In this document: positions 8,199-14,095 of the stretch, one piece after another | Layout of the letters: each line of letters opens with the position of its first letter | How positions within the stretch are numbered: position 1 is the first letter of the stretch | NCBI GenBank assembly: GCA_900768705.1 | Contig: CAAGEB010000057.1 | Location: 1-15,538 of the forward strand | DNA from: Oscillospiraceae bacterium | GTDB lineage: Bacteria > Bacillota > Clostridia > Oscillospirales > Ruminococcaceae | Length of the DNA: 15,538 nucleotides | Reading direction: 5' to 3' | Program-made: the position numbers and the translations under genes | The notes under the pieces: generated by a model | Databases searched by the model: none | What the model was told of the DNA's origin: nothing | Seen by the model: only the letters and a program-made list of their open reading frames with translations

Positions 8199-8355
8199 AG
8201 CCTCGGCACAAAAATGCGTGCCGAGGCTTTGTTCAAAAAAATATTTTATGCCCCGGGTACAAAAATTGCCCCCACATAAAAGTAGGGGCGAATTGGGTGC
8301 AGCGCAAACAGGATGTTTGCGCAGTTGCCTCAAAAGTGCGGCAAGGATGCCGCAC
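8199..8355. repeat. Cluster of four strong hairpins at the 3' end of the serine recombinase gene
   Basis: Four separate inverted repeats. First, 8199-8228 has a perfect 11-bp stem (AGCCTCGGCAC, loop AAAAATGC). Second, 8268-8289 has GCCCCCAC and GTAGGGGC with one mismatch. Third, 8302-8322 has a perfect 9-bp stem (GCGCAAACA) with loop GGA. Fourth, 8336-8355 has a perfect 7-bp stem (GTGCGGC). On the minus strand the fourth is followed by TTTT and overlaps the last codons and stop of the recombinase, so it may terminate that transcript. The rest have no T-run. They may mark the element end. Confidence 0.7.
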
Positions 8356-9841
8356 AACATAGGGCAACAGGCGTCACGCTGCTGGCTCCCCCCAAACCTG
8401 CCAAGTCCGAATAATTATGTATATCAGCAAGACTCACCGTCTTGCTGCCAAATTTGTAATTGAAGGTTATCACTGCGCTGTCCTCATAAAGAAAAACAGA
8501 ATTGAGGAATGCATCGATAAGCCTGCGTTTCTGCTCCAGAGAATCTGTTTCGTTTTTACCGAGCTGTGTCAGCCAGAACTCCACCTGCTTCTCCGTAAGA
8601 ACAGGTTTTGAAATTTTCTCATTTGCTATCTTCACTTCAAGCTCTGTACGTTCCGCTTCAAGAGCTTCAAGTCTGTCCCTGACAGTTGCGGTATAAATTC
8701 CGTTCTGAATTGCGTTGAGAATATTGGCAATACTCTTGTTCACTTCATCAAGTTGCTTTTCAAGAAGCGGTATCGCCTTATTCTCTTCGTTCTGGAACTC
8801 AATAACTGTTTTTGCGATTTTTCTGATAATTTCCTTATCTTTCAGAATATCCAAGAGCTGTTTCAAGATGAATTCCTCAATTTTCTCCTTTCGGGGAGAT
8901 TTTTTATTGCAGCCCTTTTTCTTCTTTGCTGTTGCACATTTATAATAATGATAGACCTTGCCATTGTTGCTCGTACAGCTTTCGCCGACCATATATGCTC
9001 CGCAATCGCCACAGCACAGCTTTGTTGTCAACAGATATTCTTCCTTTGCACTTAGCCTGCCCGGAGCGTAACGATTTTTCGCTACCCTCTCCTGCACTCT
9101 TTGGAAAGTATCATCAGATACTATTCTCGGAACGCCATCGGGTATGAGAACATCTCTGTACTTGTATTCGCCGATATATTTTCTGTTCTGAAAAATCGCC
9201 GCAACCGTAGTTTTTGTAAACGGCTTGTTAGCTGACGAACGCACTCCGTTATCATTAAGATAATCAGCAATTTCCTTAACCATACTTCCGCTTGCATACA
9301 TTTCAAATGCGTTTCTTATAAAAGGTGCAGTCTGCTCATCAATCTGATAATGCTTGCTTTCGTCAATATAATATCCGACCGCTACACAACCGCCGTTATA
9401 CTGACACTTAAGAGCATTTTCCGTCATACCTCGGATTACCTTTTCGGAAAGCTCGGCGGAATAATATTCCGCAAAGCCTTCGAGTACCGATTCAAGAATA
9501 ATTCCCTCTGCACCATCTGAAATCTGTTCTGTTGCCGATACAACCTTTACTCCATTCTTTCTAAGCATACCTTTATAATGAGCCGAGTCGTATCTGTTTC
9601 TCGCAAAACGGTCAAGCTTCCAGACTATCACTACATCAAAACTTCCCTTTGAGCTGTCCTTAATCATCTGCTGAAATTCAGGACGATTATCAGTCTTGGC
9701 TGACATCGCTCTGTCGATATACGAACGTACAAAAGTCATTCCCTGTCGTTCAAGAAACGCCTTGCACTCTCGTAGCTGTCCGTCAATACTTTCCTCTCGC
9801 TGATTATCGCAAGAGTATCTTGCATAAATTACCGCTTTCAT
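8330..9841 (-). CDS. Large serine recombinase (site-specific integrase)
   Basis: It catalyses integration and excision of the mobile element by serine recombination. The 503-residue protein starts with the resolvase fold: YARYS with the predicted nucleophile S10, then WKLDRFARNR at 74-83 carrying conserved arginines. A recombinase domain follows (about 150-255). A zinc ribbon has C277 and C280 (CGDC) with C302 and C311. A charged, probably coiled-coil stretch occupies about 335-425. The start has a modest AAAGGCAGG upstream. The last 20 or so residues (GGASSVTPVALCC to LPHF) are read from the hairpin cluster and do not look conserved, which suggests the tail was set by the junction with flanking DNA. 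It is in the Tn4451 TnpX style of recombinases; the target site is not evident. Confidence 0.93.
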   Translation of the reverse strand: MKAVIYARYSCDNQREESIDGQLRECKAFLERQGMTFVRSYIDRAMSAKTDNRPEFQQMIKDSSKGSFDVVIVWKLDRFARNRYDSAHYKGMLRKNGVKVVSATEQISDGAEGIILESVLEGFAEYYSAELSEKVIRGMTENALKCQYNGGCVAVGYYIDESKHYQIDEQTAPFIRNAFEMYASGSMVKEIADYLNDNGVRSSANKPFTKTTVAAIFQNRKYIGEYKYRDVLIPDGVPRIVSDDTFQRVQERVAKNRYAPGRLSAKEEYLLTTKLCCGDCGAYMVGESCTSNNGKVYHYYKCATAKKKKGCNKKSPRKEKIEEFILKQLLDILKDKEIIRKIAKTVIEFQNEENKAIPLLEKQLDEVNKSIANILNAIQNGIYTATVRDRLEALEAERTELEVKIANEKISKPVLTEKQVEFWLTQLGKNETDSLEQKRRLIDAFLNSVFLYEDSAVITFNYKFGSKTVSLADIHNYSDLAGLGGASSVTPVALCCAASLPHF

Positions 9842-9902
9842 TTAAAACCTGCCTTTCTTCATTACTGAAATAGTATTCGGATTATCCGTTATCCTTGTTT
9901 AC

Positions 9903-9931
9903 AGTATAACATATATTTTATAAAAATTCAA
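9903..9931 (-). promoter_or_regulatory. Promoter of the serine recombinase gene
   Basis: On the minus strand, TTGAAT (9931-9926), a 17-bp spacer and TATACT (9908-9903). The upstream edge touches the palindrome at 9931-9944. Confidence 0.65.
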
Positions 9932-9944
9932 CACTTTAAAGTGT
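9931..9944. promoter_or_regulatory. Perfect 14-bp palindrome, candidate operator
   Basis: ACACTTTAAAGTGT is a perfect palindrome that abuts the -35 box of the recombinase promoter. This is the usual place for a repressor or activator site controlling integrase expression. The regulator is unknown; the winged-helix protein of the element is one candidate. Confidence 0.5.
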
Positions 9945-9951
9945 AAAATTC

Positions 9952-9988
9952 TTTGCGTTTCGCAAAAATCATCTCTGCCCATCGGGCA
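9952..9988 (-). terminator. Two short hairpins downstream of the mobilization genes, possible terminator
   Basis: Reading the minus strand, a 5-bp hairpin (TGCCC, loop of 3, 9976-9988) is followed by a 6-bp hairpin (TTTGCG AAA CGCAAA, 9952-9966) and GAATTTTA. The T-run is weak, so termination of the mobilization transcript here is only possible. They sit between the mobilization operon and the recombinase promoter. Confidence 0.35.
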
Positions 9989-10038
9989 TAAAATTATAGT
10001 CTTAGTAAAGACCTATGTCCCCAAATCCAAATTATATT

Positions 10039-10206
10039 TCAGGCTGCTTTTGCTTCTTCTGTTTTAGAAATTTCTTCTTCCTGTTCTGACAGCCACTTTT
10101 CATAAGCCGCCATTCCCTCCTCGCTTGAAAAATATTTCTGCATTGCAGGCAAAAAGCTTCGTGCGAGGTTTTCAAATTCGTAATCAGGAATATCGCAAAC
10201 AGCCAT
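10039..10206 (-). CDS. Small acidic protein of unknown function (55 residues)
   Basis: A 55-codon frame (MAVCDIPDYEFENLARSF start, EEAKAA end) that begins 23 bp after the relaxase stop, with a weak AAAGGCGGTG ribosome binding site. It therefore looks like the last gene of the mobilization operon. It is strongly acidic in its second half (EQEEEISKTEE), predicted helical, with no membrane segment or cysteine motif. I do not recognise the family. Small acidic genes of this size often follow MobA/MobL relaxases in Clostridia elements, but that is a recollection, not something shown here. Confidence 0.6.
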   Translation of the reverse strand: MAVCDIPDYEFENLARSFLPAMQKYFSSEEGMAAYEKWLSEQEEEISKTEEAKAA

Positions 10207-10229
10207 TGTTATCACCGCCTTTCTTCGAT

Positions 10230-11711
10230 TTATTCCAATTCAGCAGTACGCCTACGCTGAATTTCCTTATCCTTTTCCTCATAATTTGTAAGCCGCTGAA
10301 CATTGTAAATCAGCGTTTCCATAACCGCAATATCATCGCCCAGCTTCTCCACTTTCGCACGGTCAATCTGAGCAGATTTCGTCAGCTCGTCCAGTTCTCT
10401 CTGCCAAGCCTTTGGGGAAAGCTTTCCACCACTGAGCATATTATCATAAAAGGTTTTCGCTGTCTTGAATAATGCAATTTCGCCGTAGTGCTTATCATAA
10501 AACTTTTCCTTTTTCTTCGGATTTGTGATAGACTGCCACTCCAGATAAACTGCCTTATTCTCCTTGTAGCGAGGATAATTATCAAGGAGTTCGTTCAATT
10601 CCTTGATACGCTTTTGCGTGCTGATAAGCTTGGACTTGCAAGTTTTCAACGCTTCTTTGGTTTCAGAATTCTTCTCCGCAAGCTCAGATAGCGTTCCAAT
10701 ATTATGCCCCTGCACAAACGCAACAAGGTAAGCGAAATCCTTGAATTTTGCAATCTTTTTCAGATTGGAACCGTTGACTCCACGCACCTCACTGAACTTA
10801 ATTCCGTTATTATGAAAGCGCATAAGCATTTCAACGAGGCTGTCCTCTTTCGGGATTTCTTTCATCTTGGCAAGTTCATTATCAAGCGCATCAATTCTTT
10901 TCAGCAGAGCAGAAATTTTTGCGTTTATGGCCTTGATTTCTCGGTTGGTATCGCCCTTGACGGTGCGTATGCCTTTACGCTCCATCTGCGTTGCGGCGAC
11001 TCCCATATGGACTGTTGGCTTTTCAAGTTTGCCCTGCCTTTCAAAAGAACGGTTGTCAACTTTTTCGATAATGCCTTTTTCAGCAAGTGCTGAATTTAAA
11101 AATTCCGCCCACTCAGCTCGCCACTCCTCAGCCTTTTCCCGACTGTTCCAATCGGTAGTCTGAACGGTGCGGCACTTGTAAGTTCGTTTCCGCTTATCGT
11201 AAATTTTGTTGCCGTTTTCATCAAGCAGATACTCTTTCCTTTGCTTGTCGCCCCAACTCCCGTCCTCATTGAAAGGTCGCATTGTCAGCATAATGTGTGC
11301 GTGGATATTTTTCTGCTTACGGTTGGGGTTGTGAATACAGACATCGGCACACATGCCTTTATCAACAAAAGTCTGTTGAACAAATTCTTTCGCAAGAGCA
11401 ATGCACTCCGCTTCGGAAAGTTCATTCGGCAGCGCAATTTCAATCTCCCGTGAAAGCTGTGCGTTCTTGGATTTCTCGACATCTTCGACAGCGTTCCAAA
11501 GCGTAGAACGGTCTGCATATTCTCTTGGTGCGTTTTCGGGCAGGAGAATTTCTGTGTAAACAACGCCGCCTTTTCGTGTGAAGTCGTGAGTAGTTCCGTC
11601 ATAGTCGTTCGTGAGCTTTTCGCCCGAACGATAAGCAGCGGCGGCAACAGCGGACTTGCCCTTGCCACGGCTGATAATTTTGATGGAGCAATGATAGATT
11701 GCGATTGTCAA
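10230..11711 (-). CDS. mobA: MobA/MobL-family (MobQ) relaxase
   Basis: The DNA-nicking transesterase that starts conjugative transfer at oriT. The N-terminus AIYHCSIKIISRGKGKSAV, a catalytic tyrosine in AAAAYRSGE, and the metal-binding histidines in CIHNPNRKQKNIHAHIM define the family. The remaining 330 or so residues are helical and charged. The coordinates use the in-frame TTG at 11711, but this codon is only two bases from AAAGGAGG (11714-11721). The ATC codon at 11703-11705 has ideal eight-base spacing and aligns with the ATG of relatives such as RSF1010 MobA (MAIYH), placing the catalytic tyrosine at position 25 as in RSF1010. Either the gene starts at ATC or TTG, or expression is impaired. 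The frame is open further upstream to 11843 but that stretch is oriT, not coding. Confidence 0.9.
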   Translation of the reverse strand: MTIAIYHCSIKIISRGKGKSAVAAAAYRSGEKLTNDYDGTTHDFTRKGGVVYTEILLPENAPREYADRSTLWNAVEDVEKSKNAQLSREIEIALPNELSEAECIALAKEFVQQTFVDKGMCADVCIHNPNRKQKNIHAHIMLTMRPFNEDGSWGDKQRKEYLLDENGNKIYDKRKRTYKCRTVQTTDWNSREKAEEWRAEWAEFLNSALAEKGIIEKVDNRSFERQGKLEKPTVHMGVAATQMERKGIRTVKGDTNREIKAINAKISALLKRIDALDNELAKMKEIPKEDSLVEMLMRFHNNGIKFSEVRGVNGSNLKKIAKFKDFAYLVAFVQGHNIGTLSELAEKNSETKEALKTCKSKLISTQKRIKELNELLDNYPRYKENKAVYLEWQSITNPKKKEKFYDKHYGEIALFKTAKTFYDNMLSGGKLSPKAWQRELDELTKSAQIDRAKVEKLGDDIAVMETLIYNVQRLTNYEEKDKEIQRRRTAELE

Positions 11712-11763
11712 AACCTCCTTTCGGCAGTATTGCCGATTTTCTCCGTTTCCGCAGAAACCGCAC

Positions 11764-11806
11764 ATACCATAGAATATGGTATATAAGTGCGCCCTTGTCC
11801 CAAGGG
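11764..11806 (+). other. oriT: Origin of transfer (oriT) of IncQ/MobQ type
   Basis: A perfect 8-bp inverted repeat (ATACCATA at 11764-11771, loop GAA, TATGGTAT at 11775-11782) is followed directly by TAAGTGCGCCCT at 11784-11795, which matches the nic region of RSF1010-like oriTs. By analogy the nick should fall between G11791 and C11792. A second hairpin (CCCTTG, TCC, CAAGGG; 11792-11806) follows. The site sits between the relaxase and DUF3847 genes, the expected place. An 11-bp direct repeat GGCAGTATTGC flanks it at 11723-11733 and 11808-11818, and the first copy is part of another hairpin (TCGGCA GTAT TGCCGA, 11721-11736). Confidence 0.82.
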
Positions 11807-11839
11807 AGGCAGTATTGCTGAACCTGCAAAACAGCTTTT

Positions 11840-12175
11840 TCAAGAATTATCACGCAGACTTTCAGGAAAGTGTATGCCCTGTAAACCGCCGGGCAGATTT
11901 CCGAAAGCTATCTTGATGATGTGTTTTATCTGCTCGTTGGTGTAGCTCTCAGCGTCAGGAATAAGACTCTCCAGAATTGCGCCACGCTCGATAAGACGAT
12001 GATTGCGACTGCGGCGTTTCTGCTCCTTGTACCGATTTTGCATAGTAGCAACTTTGTGTTCTTTTTGCGTTTCTTTTTTCGTCAGGCGGTCAAGTTCAGC
12101 CTGAAGCTTGTTGCGTTCGTCAAGAGCTTTTTCGTATTCCGAGTCGATACGGGTGAGTGTTTTTTCTTCATTCAT
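11840..12175 (-). CDS. DUF3847-family protein, mobilization accessory
   Basis: A 111-residue protein with a charged, predicted coiled-coil N-terminal half (residues 1-60, rich in K, E and R) and a C-terminal segment with ESLIPDAESYTNEQIKHIIKIAF, which I recognise as the DUF3847 pattern. These proteins sit next to MobA/MobL relaxases in Firmicutes elements. A MobC-like role in binding oriT is plausible but not demonstrated. The start is well supported by GAGGAGG eight bases upstream. The stop lies just beyond the oriT region, so the gene reads straight toward oriT and the relaxase. Confidence 0.8.
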   Translation of the reverse strand: MNEEKTLTRIDSEYEKALDERNKLQAELDRLTKKETQKEHKVATMQNRYKEQKRRSRNHRLIERGAILESLIPDAESYTNEQIKHIIKIAFGNLPGGLQGIHFPESLRDNS

Positions 12176-12216
12176 TGTGGTGTCCTCCTCAAATAAATTT
12201 CAGCAGATTTCTGCCG

Positions 12217-12339
12217 ACATACGCTTTTGCGTTATGTAATGAGGAAGTTTGCCAATGGGGTGAATGTTTTGTTCATCCCTTTCAAAGGAAGCGGTAAAAC
12301 GCCGATCCCTTTATCTTAAACCAGTGTCGCAAATTGCGA
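12217..12339. repeat. Two inverted repeats upstream of DUF3847
   Basis: A hairpin ACAT-ACGC-TTTT-GCGT-T-ATGT (12217-12237, one bulged T) and a compact palindrome TCGCAA-A-TTGCGA (12327-12339). They lie in the gene-free stretch 12176-12376 before the hairpin block. No promoter stands out there. Confidence 0.45.
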
Positions 12340-12376
12340 TGGTTGTTTGCAGAGTTATCATATGATGTCACTCCTT

Positions 12377-12640
12377 GCACTCGCCCTGAAACGGAGCGTG
12401 TGCTTTTTCTATAACCAGCGCCCTATATCAGGGCGGCGGTCTGGACGGTGAACAATTCGTTCACCGTTGGTATACCCTGAAACGAGGTACACTCAGGACG
12501 CCCTGAAATAGGGCGTCCTTTGAAATAATTGCTTTTCAGGATTTTACAGAATATCCGATTTGCTGAAATGAAATATCATCTATGACTCCCCAAAACAGGG
12601 AGTCACAGTGGACGATGACGCCCTAATTCAGGGCGTTATC
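12377..12640. repeat. Block of seven short GC-rich hairpins
   Basis: Seven inverted repeats in 264 bp: 12377-12403 (GCAC-T-CGCCCT, loop GAAAC, two mismatches), 12419-12435 (CGCCCT, ATATC, AGGGCG), 12445-12467 (ACGGTGAAC, AATTC), 12470-12492 (imperfect, GAAAC), 12495-12519 (AGGACGCCCT, GAAAT, perfect 10 bp), 12583-12605 (TGACTCCC, loop CAAAACA), 12614-12640 (GATGACGCCCT, AATTC, 11 bp with one wobble). Six have a loop of exactly five bases. Five share the CCCT side of the stem while the outer bases differ but still pair. Only the first has a T-run (plus strand, 12404-12408). The last overlaps the stop of the winged-helix gene. Confidence 0.85.
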
Positions 12641-12961
12641 AATTTCGCCGTGCAGTGCTTCATATTCGACGATTGGAATATCGCAAATTGTATAAACAGC
12701 GTTTGCAATTTTTCCATCCTCTGTCCTTGGATATCTCCGCCGCAGATAATCGAACTGCTCCAGCTCCCGTAACGCAGAAGAAATAGCACTCTCACTTTCC
12801 TTGTTGATGTAGGCAAGTCCCTCAATGGAAAATTTCCAGTCGGGCGGCAGACACAGCATACACGCAAGGAGTCCTTTTGCTTTCAGCGATAAATCCTTTC
12901 TTGTAAGAAATTCATTGTCCATAGAAACAAATCTGTTTCGCTTTGCTTTTAACTTTGGCAT
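12623..12961 (-). CDS. Winged-helix (HTH) DNA-binding protein, probably truncated
   Basis: A 112-residue protein resembling the N-terminal winged-helix domain of the replication-initiator-like HTH proteins common in Clostridia mobile elements (pattern: basic N-terminus, LSLKAKGLLACML, DWKFSIEGLAYINKESESAISSALRELEQFDYL, then a beta-wing RRRYPRTEDGK). Many relatives run to about 250-300 residues with a DUF6017-like C-terminal domain that is missing here. The TAG stop lies at the stem-loop edge of the seventh hairpin, so the gene may have been cut short by that structure. AAAGGATAT eight bases upstream supports the start. It may regulate the element or take part in its replication. It heads the minus-strand gene row. 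Confidence 0.75.
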   Translation of the reverse strand: MPKLKAKRNRFVSMDNEFLTRKDLSLKAKGLLACMLCLPPDWKFSIEGLAYINKESESAISSALRELEQFDYLRRRYPRTEDGKIANAVYTICDIPIVEYEALHGEIDNALN

Positions 12962-12988
12962 TGTATCAATATCCTTTCAGTTTTATTT

Positions 12989-13005
12989 ATCCCAGTTATC
13001 GGGAT
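12989..13005. promoter_or_regulatory. Inverted repeat upstream of the HTH gene, possible operator
   Basis: ATCCC, a 7-base loop, GGGAT, about 28 bases before the HTH start codon and downstream of repeat R1. The position suits an autoregulatory site or a leader hairpin; no direct evidence. Confidence 0.35.
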
Positions 13006-13015
13006 ATGTAAAATA

Positions 13016-13377
13016 CTCTCTACTTTTAAAGGTAAAAAATCGAGTGAATGGGCGAAATTATCTCTTACTTTTCTCCGAAAACAGAGTAATAGTCTGATTC
13101 CGATTCCCTTTATTTCTGTCACGAATCGTTACGGTATTCCTATCTTCTTCATCAACGTGGTCAAGACCCGTAAAATTATCCCTCTAATATATAAGCCGAA
13201 AAATCGGGTATGTGTTCCAAATTATTTTTTGAGAGAGACTGCTAATGCTGTAGGTCGTATTTCACGCCCTACCTGTAATACCATCATACCCCTAATATTC
13301 AAGCCGAAAAAAACGTAAGTTGGGCGAAAAGCTCTTCTAATATATACAGTAAAATTTCAGCTCGGTGTTCCAAATAA
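13016..13377 (-). repeat. Degenerate 40-47-bp direct repeats R1-R5
   Basis: Five related units beginning at 13016, 13061, 13180, 13288 and 13331. On the plus strand each has a CTCT or CCCT start, an A/T core such as CTAATATATA, then AGCCGAAAAA or a variant, then a G/T-rich end. R1 and R4 end in TGGGCGAAA; R3 and R5 end in GTGTTCCAAAT. R1/R2 and R4/R5 are adjacent pairs. On the minus strand the units read TTTTTCGGC, then TATATATTAG, then AGAGG, which resembles a -10 box and ribosome binding site, so they may be decayed gene starts. In R2 and R3 the central part forms a small hairpin with a TTTT loop. Confidence 0.6.
13058..13180 (-). pseudogene. BRO-N (antirepressor-like) gene fragment B
   Basis: A 40-codon open stretch between repeats R3 and R2 contains LDHVDEEDRNTVTIRDRN and KGNRNQTI (13162 down to about 13085). 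This matches the middle of BRO family N-terminal domains (pattern HVDEEDK, TV.IRDG, GNPN.T.INESG). The part before and after is missing: there is a TAG stop upstream in repeat R3, and the INESGLYSL segment expected next is replaced by repeat R2 sequence. It is therefore an internal fragment with no start. The identification is by eye and short. Confidence 0.5.
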
Positions 13378-13470
13378 ATTTATTCCTTCACTCATTGCCA
13401 TTTTTAAGCCGTTTTTATAGCCTGTTTTAAAAAACTTTCATCAAACTTTCACATTTCGCAGGGATTTATA

Positions 13471-13735
13471 TCAGCGCTTGAATTTTTTCGCATTGGGCAT
13501 TCTGCTTGCAAGAACCAGACTGTAAAAGTCAGATTCATTGATTATGGTTGTACCACGCCGACCAAAACTCGACGACGTTTTGTCGTTGAGTTTTTTATCT
13601 TCATCATCAATATGCATTGCAAACATTCCGCTTTTCAGCATATTGTTCGACAAATGCGAGCATATCGTATTCGCCAACCAAGTTCATAAAGTACACATTT
13701 TCCTTATTCAGGATTTACCTCTCTATTATATACAG
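13471..13735 (-). pseudogene. BRO-N (antirepressor-like) gene fragment A, frameshifted
   Basis: The clearest part reads HIDDEDKKLND, then IINESDFYSLVLASRMPNAKKFKR, a good match to the BRO-N domain of phage antirepressors. Just upstream, VLYELG is in one frame and ANT in another, where relatives read LGYANT in a single frame, consistent with a one-base deletion near 13667. Further upstream NPE is followed by TAA where relatives have NPEFG, with most of the first 40 residues missing. After KKFKR a TGA replaces the expected tryptophan codon (relatives read KKFKRWV). So the gene has a frameshift, an internal deletion and two stops. It probably comes from a prophage or a related element. Confidence 0.65.
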
Positions 13736-13810
13736 GAAAAATCTGGCGTGTGTTAACCGTAAAAATCCCCTCACTTTTATAAGCCGAAAAAAACTGCTTG
13801 GTGTTAACGT
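13718..13810 (-). repeat. Degenerate direct repeats R6 and R7
   Basis: An adjacent pair of the same family as R1-R5, starting at 13718 and 13766 and both ending in GTGTTAAC. On the minus strand R6 ends in TATATAATAGAGAGG directly before the remains of BRO fragment A, as a promoter or ribosome binding site would. In 13378-13470 I see only A/T-rich DNA. Confidence 0.6.
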
Positions 13811-13986
13811 CAGCGCATAAAAAGCACCGTTTCGATACAGATTTACTATACCTTTCGGCGATGAAATTACTTTTTTATTCAGTTGTGTGGGAAGGGGAAT
13901 ATCATATAAGAGGATAACCGCCTGCAAAGCCTTATAAATCCACTGATTGCTCCTTAACAAAATTTTCCGCAAAACCCATTCAGATA

Positions 13987-14015
13987 TTGAAATTTGACGA
14001 ATTTTGTGATATAAT
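13987..14015 (+). promoter_or_regulatory. Consensus-like promoter without a clear gene
   Basis: TTGAAA at 13987-13992, a 17-bp spacer and TATAAT at 14010-14015 on the plus strand. No plus-strand gene follows; transcription would run through hairpins at 14048-14095 and then antisense to the recombinase remnant. The 13811-13986 stretch holds no gene I recognise. Confidence 0.5.
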
Positions 14016-14047
14016 AAAAACTGAGTTATTATACACATTTTTAAATT

Positions 14048-14095
14048 CCGACTCGTCGTGAACGGGTCGGCTCCCACAGTGTTTATGGCTGTGGG
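14048..14095 (+). repeat. Two hairpins next to the recombinase remnant stop
   Basis: A first hairpin (CCGACTCG, 7-base loop, CGGGTCGG, one wobble) lies at about 14048-14070, and a second (CCCACAG and CTGTGGG, 9-base loop) at about 14073-14095. The second overlaps the stop codon at 14083. Neither is followed by a T-run on either strand, so they are weak terminators at best. Confidence 0.5.

Noticed and set aside
11712..11843. Upstream extension of the relaxase frame
   Set aside because: It is translated from the oriT inverted repeat and nic region. The family N-terminus begins only at the AIYHC segment.
13222..13287. 21-codon minus-strand frame between repeats R4 and R3 (start MMVLQVGREI)
   Set aside because: AGGGG is only two bases from the ATG, and the peptide is too short to judge. 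It is probably debris of a former gene.
13016..13810. CRISPR array
   Set aside because: The repeats are degenerate, of unequal length and unequal spacing, often directly adjacent, and include broken coding fragments. No cas gene is present.
13715..14077. 120-codon minus-strand frame
   Set aside because: It runs across repeats R6 and R7, has no clear ribosome binding site and no recognisable domain. It is more likely a chance open frame in A/T-rich DNA.
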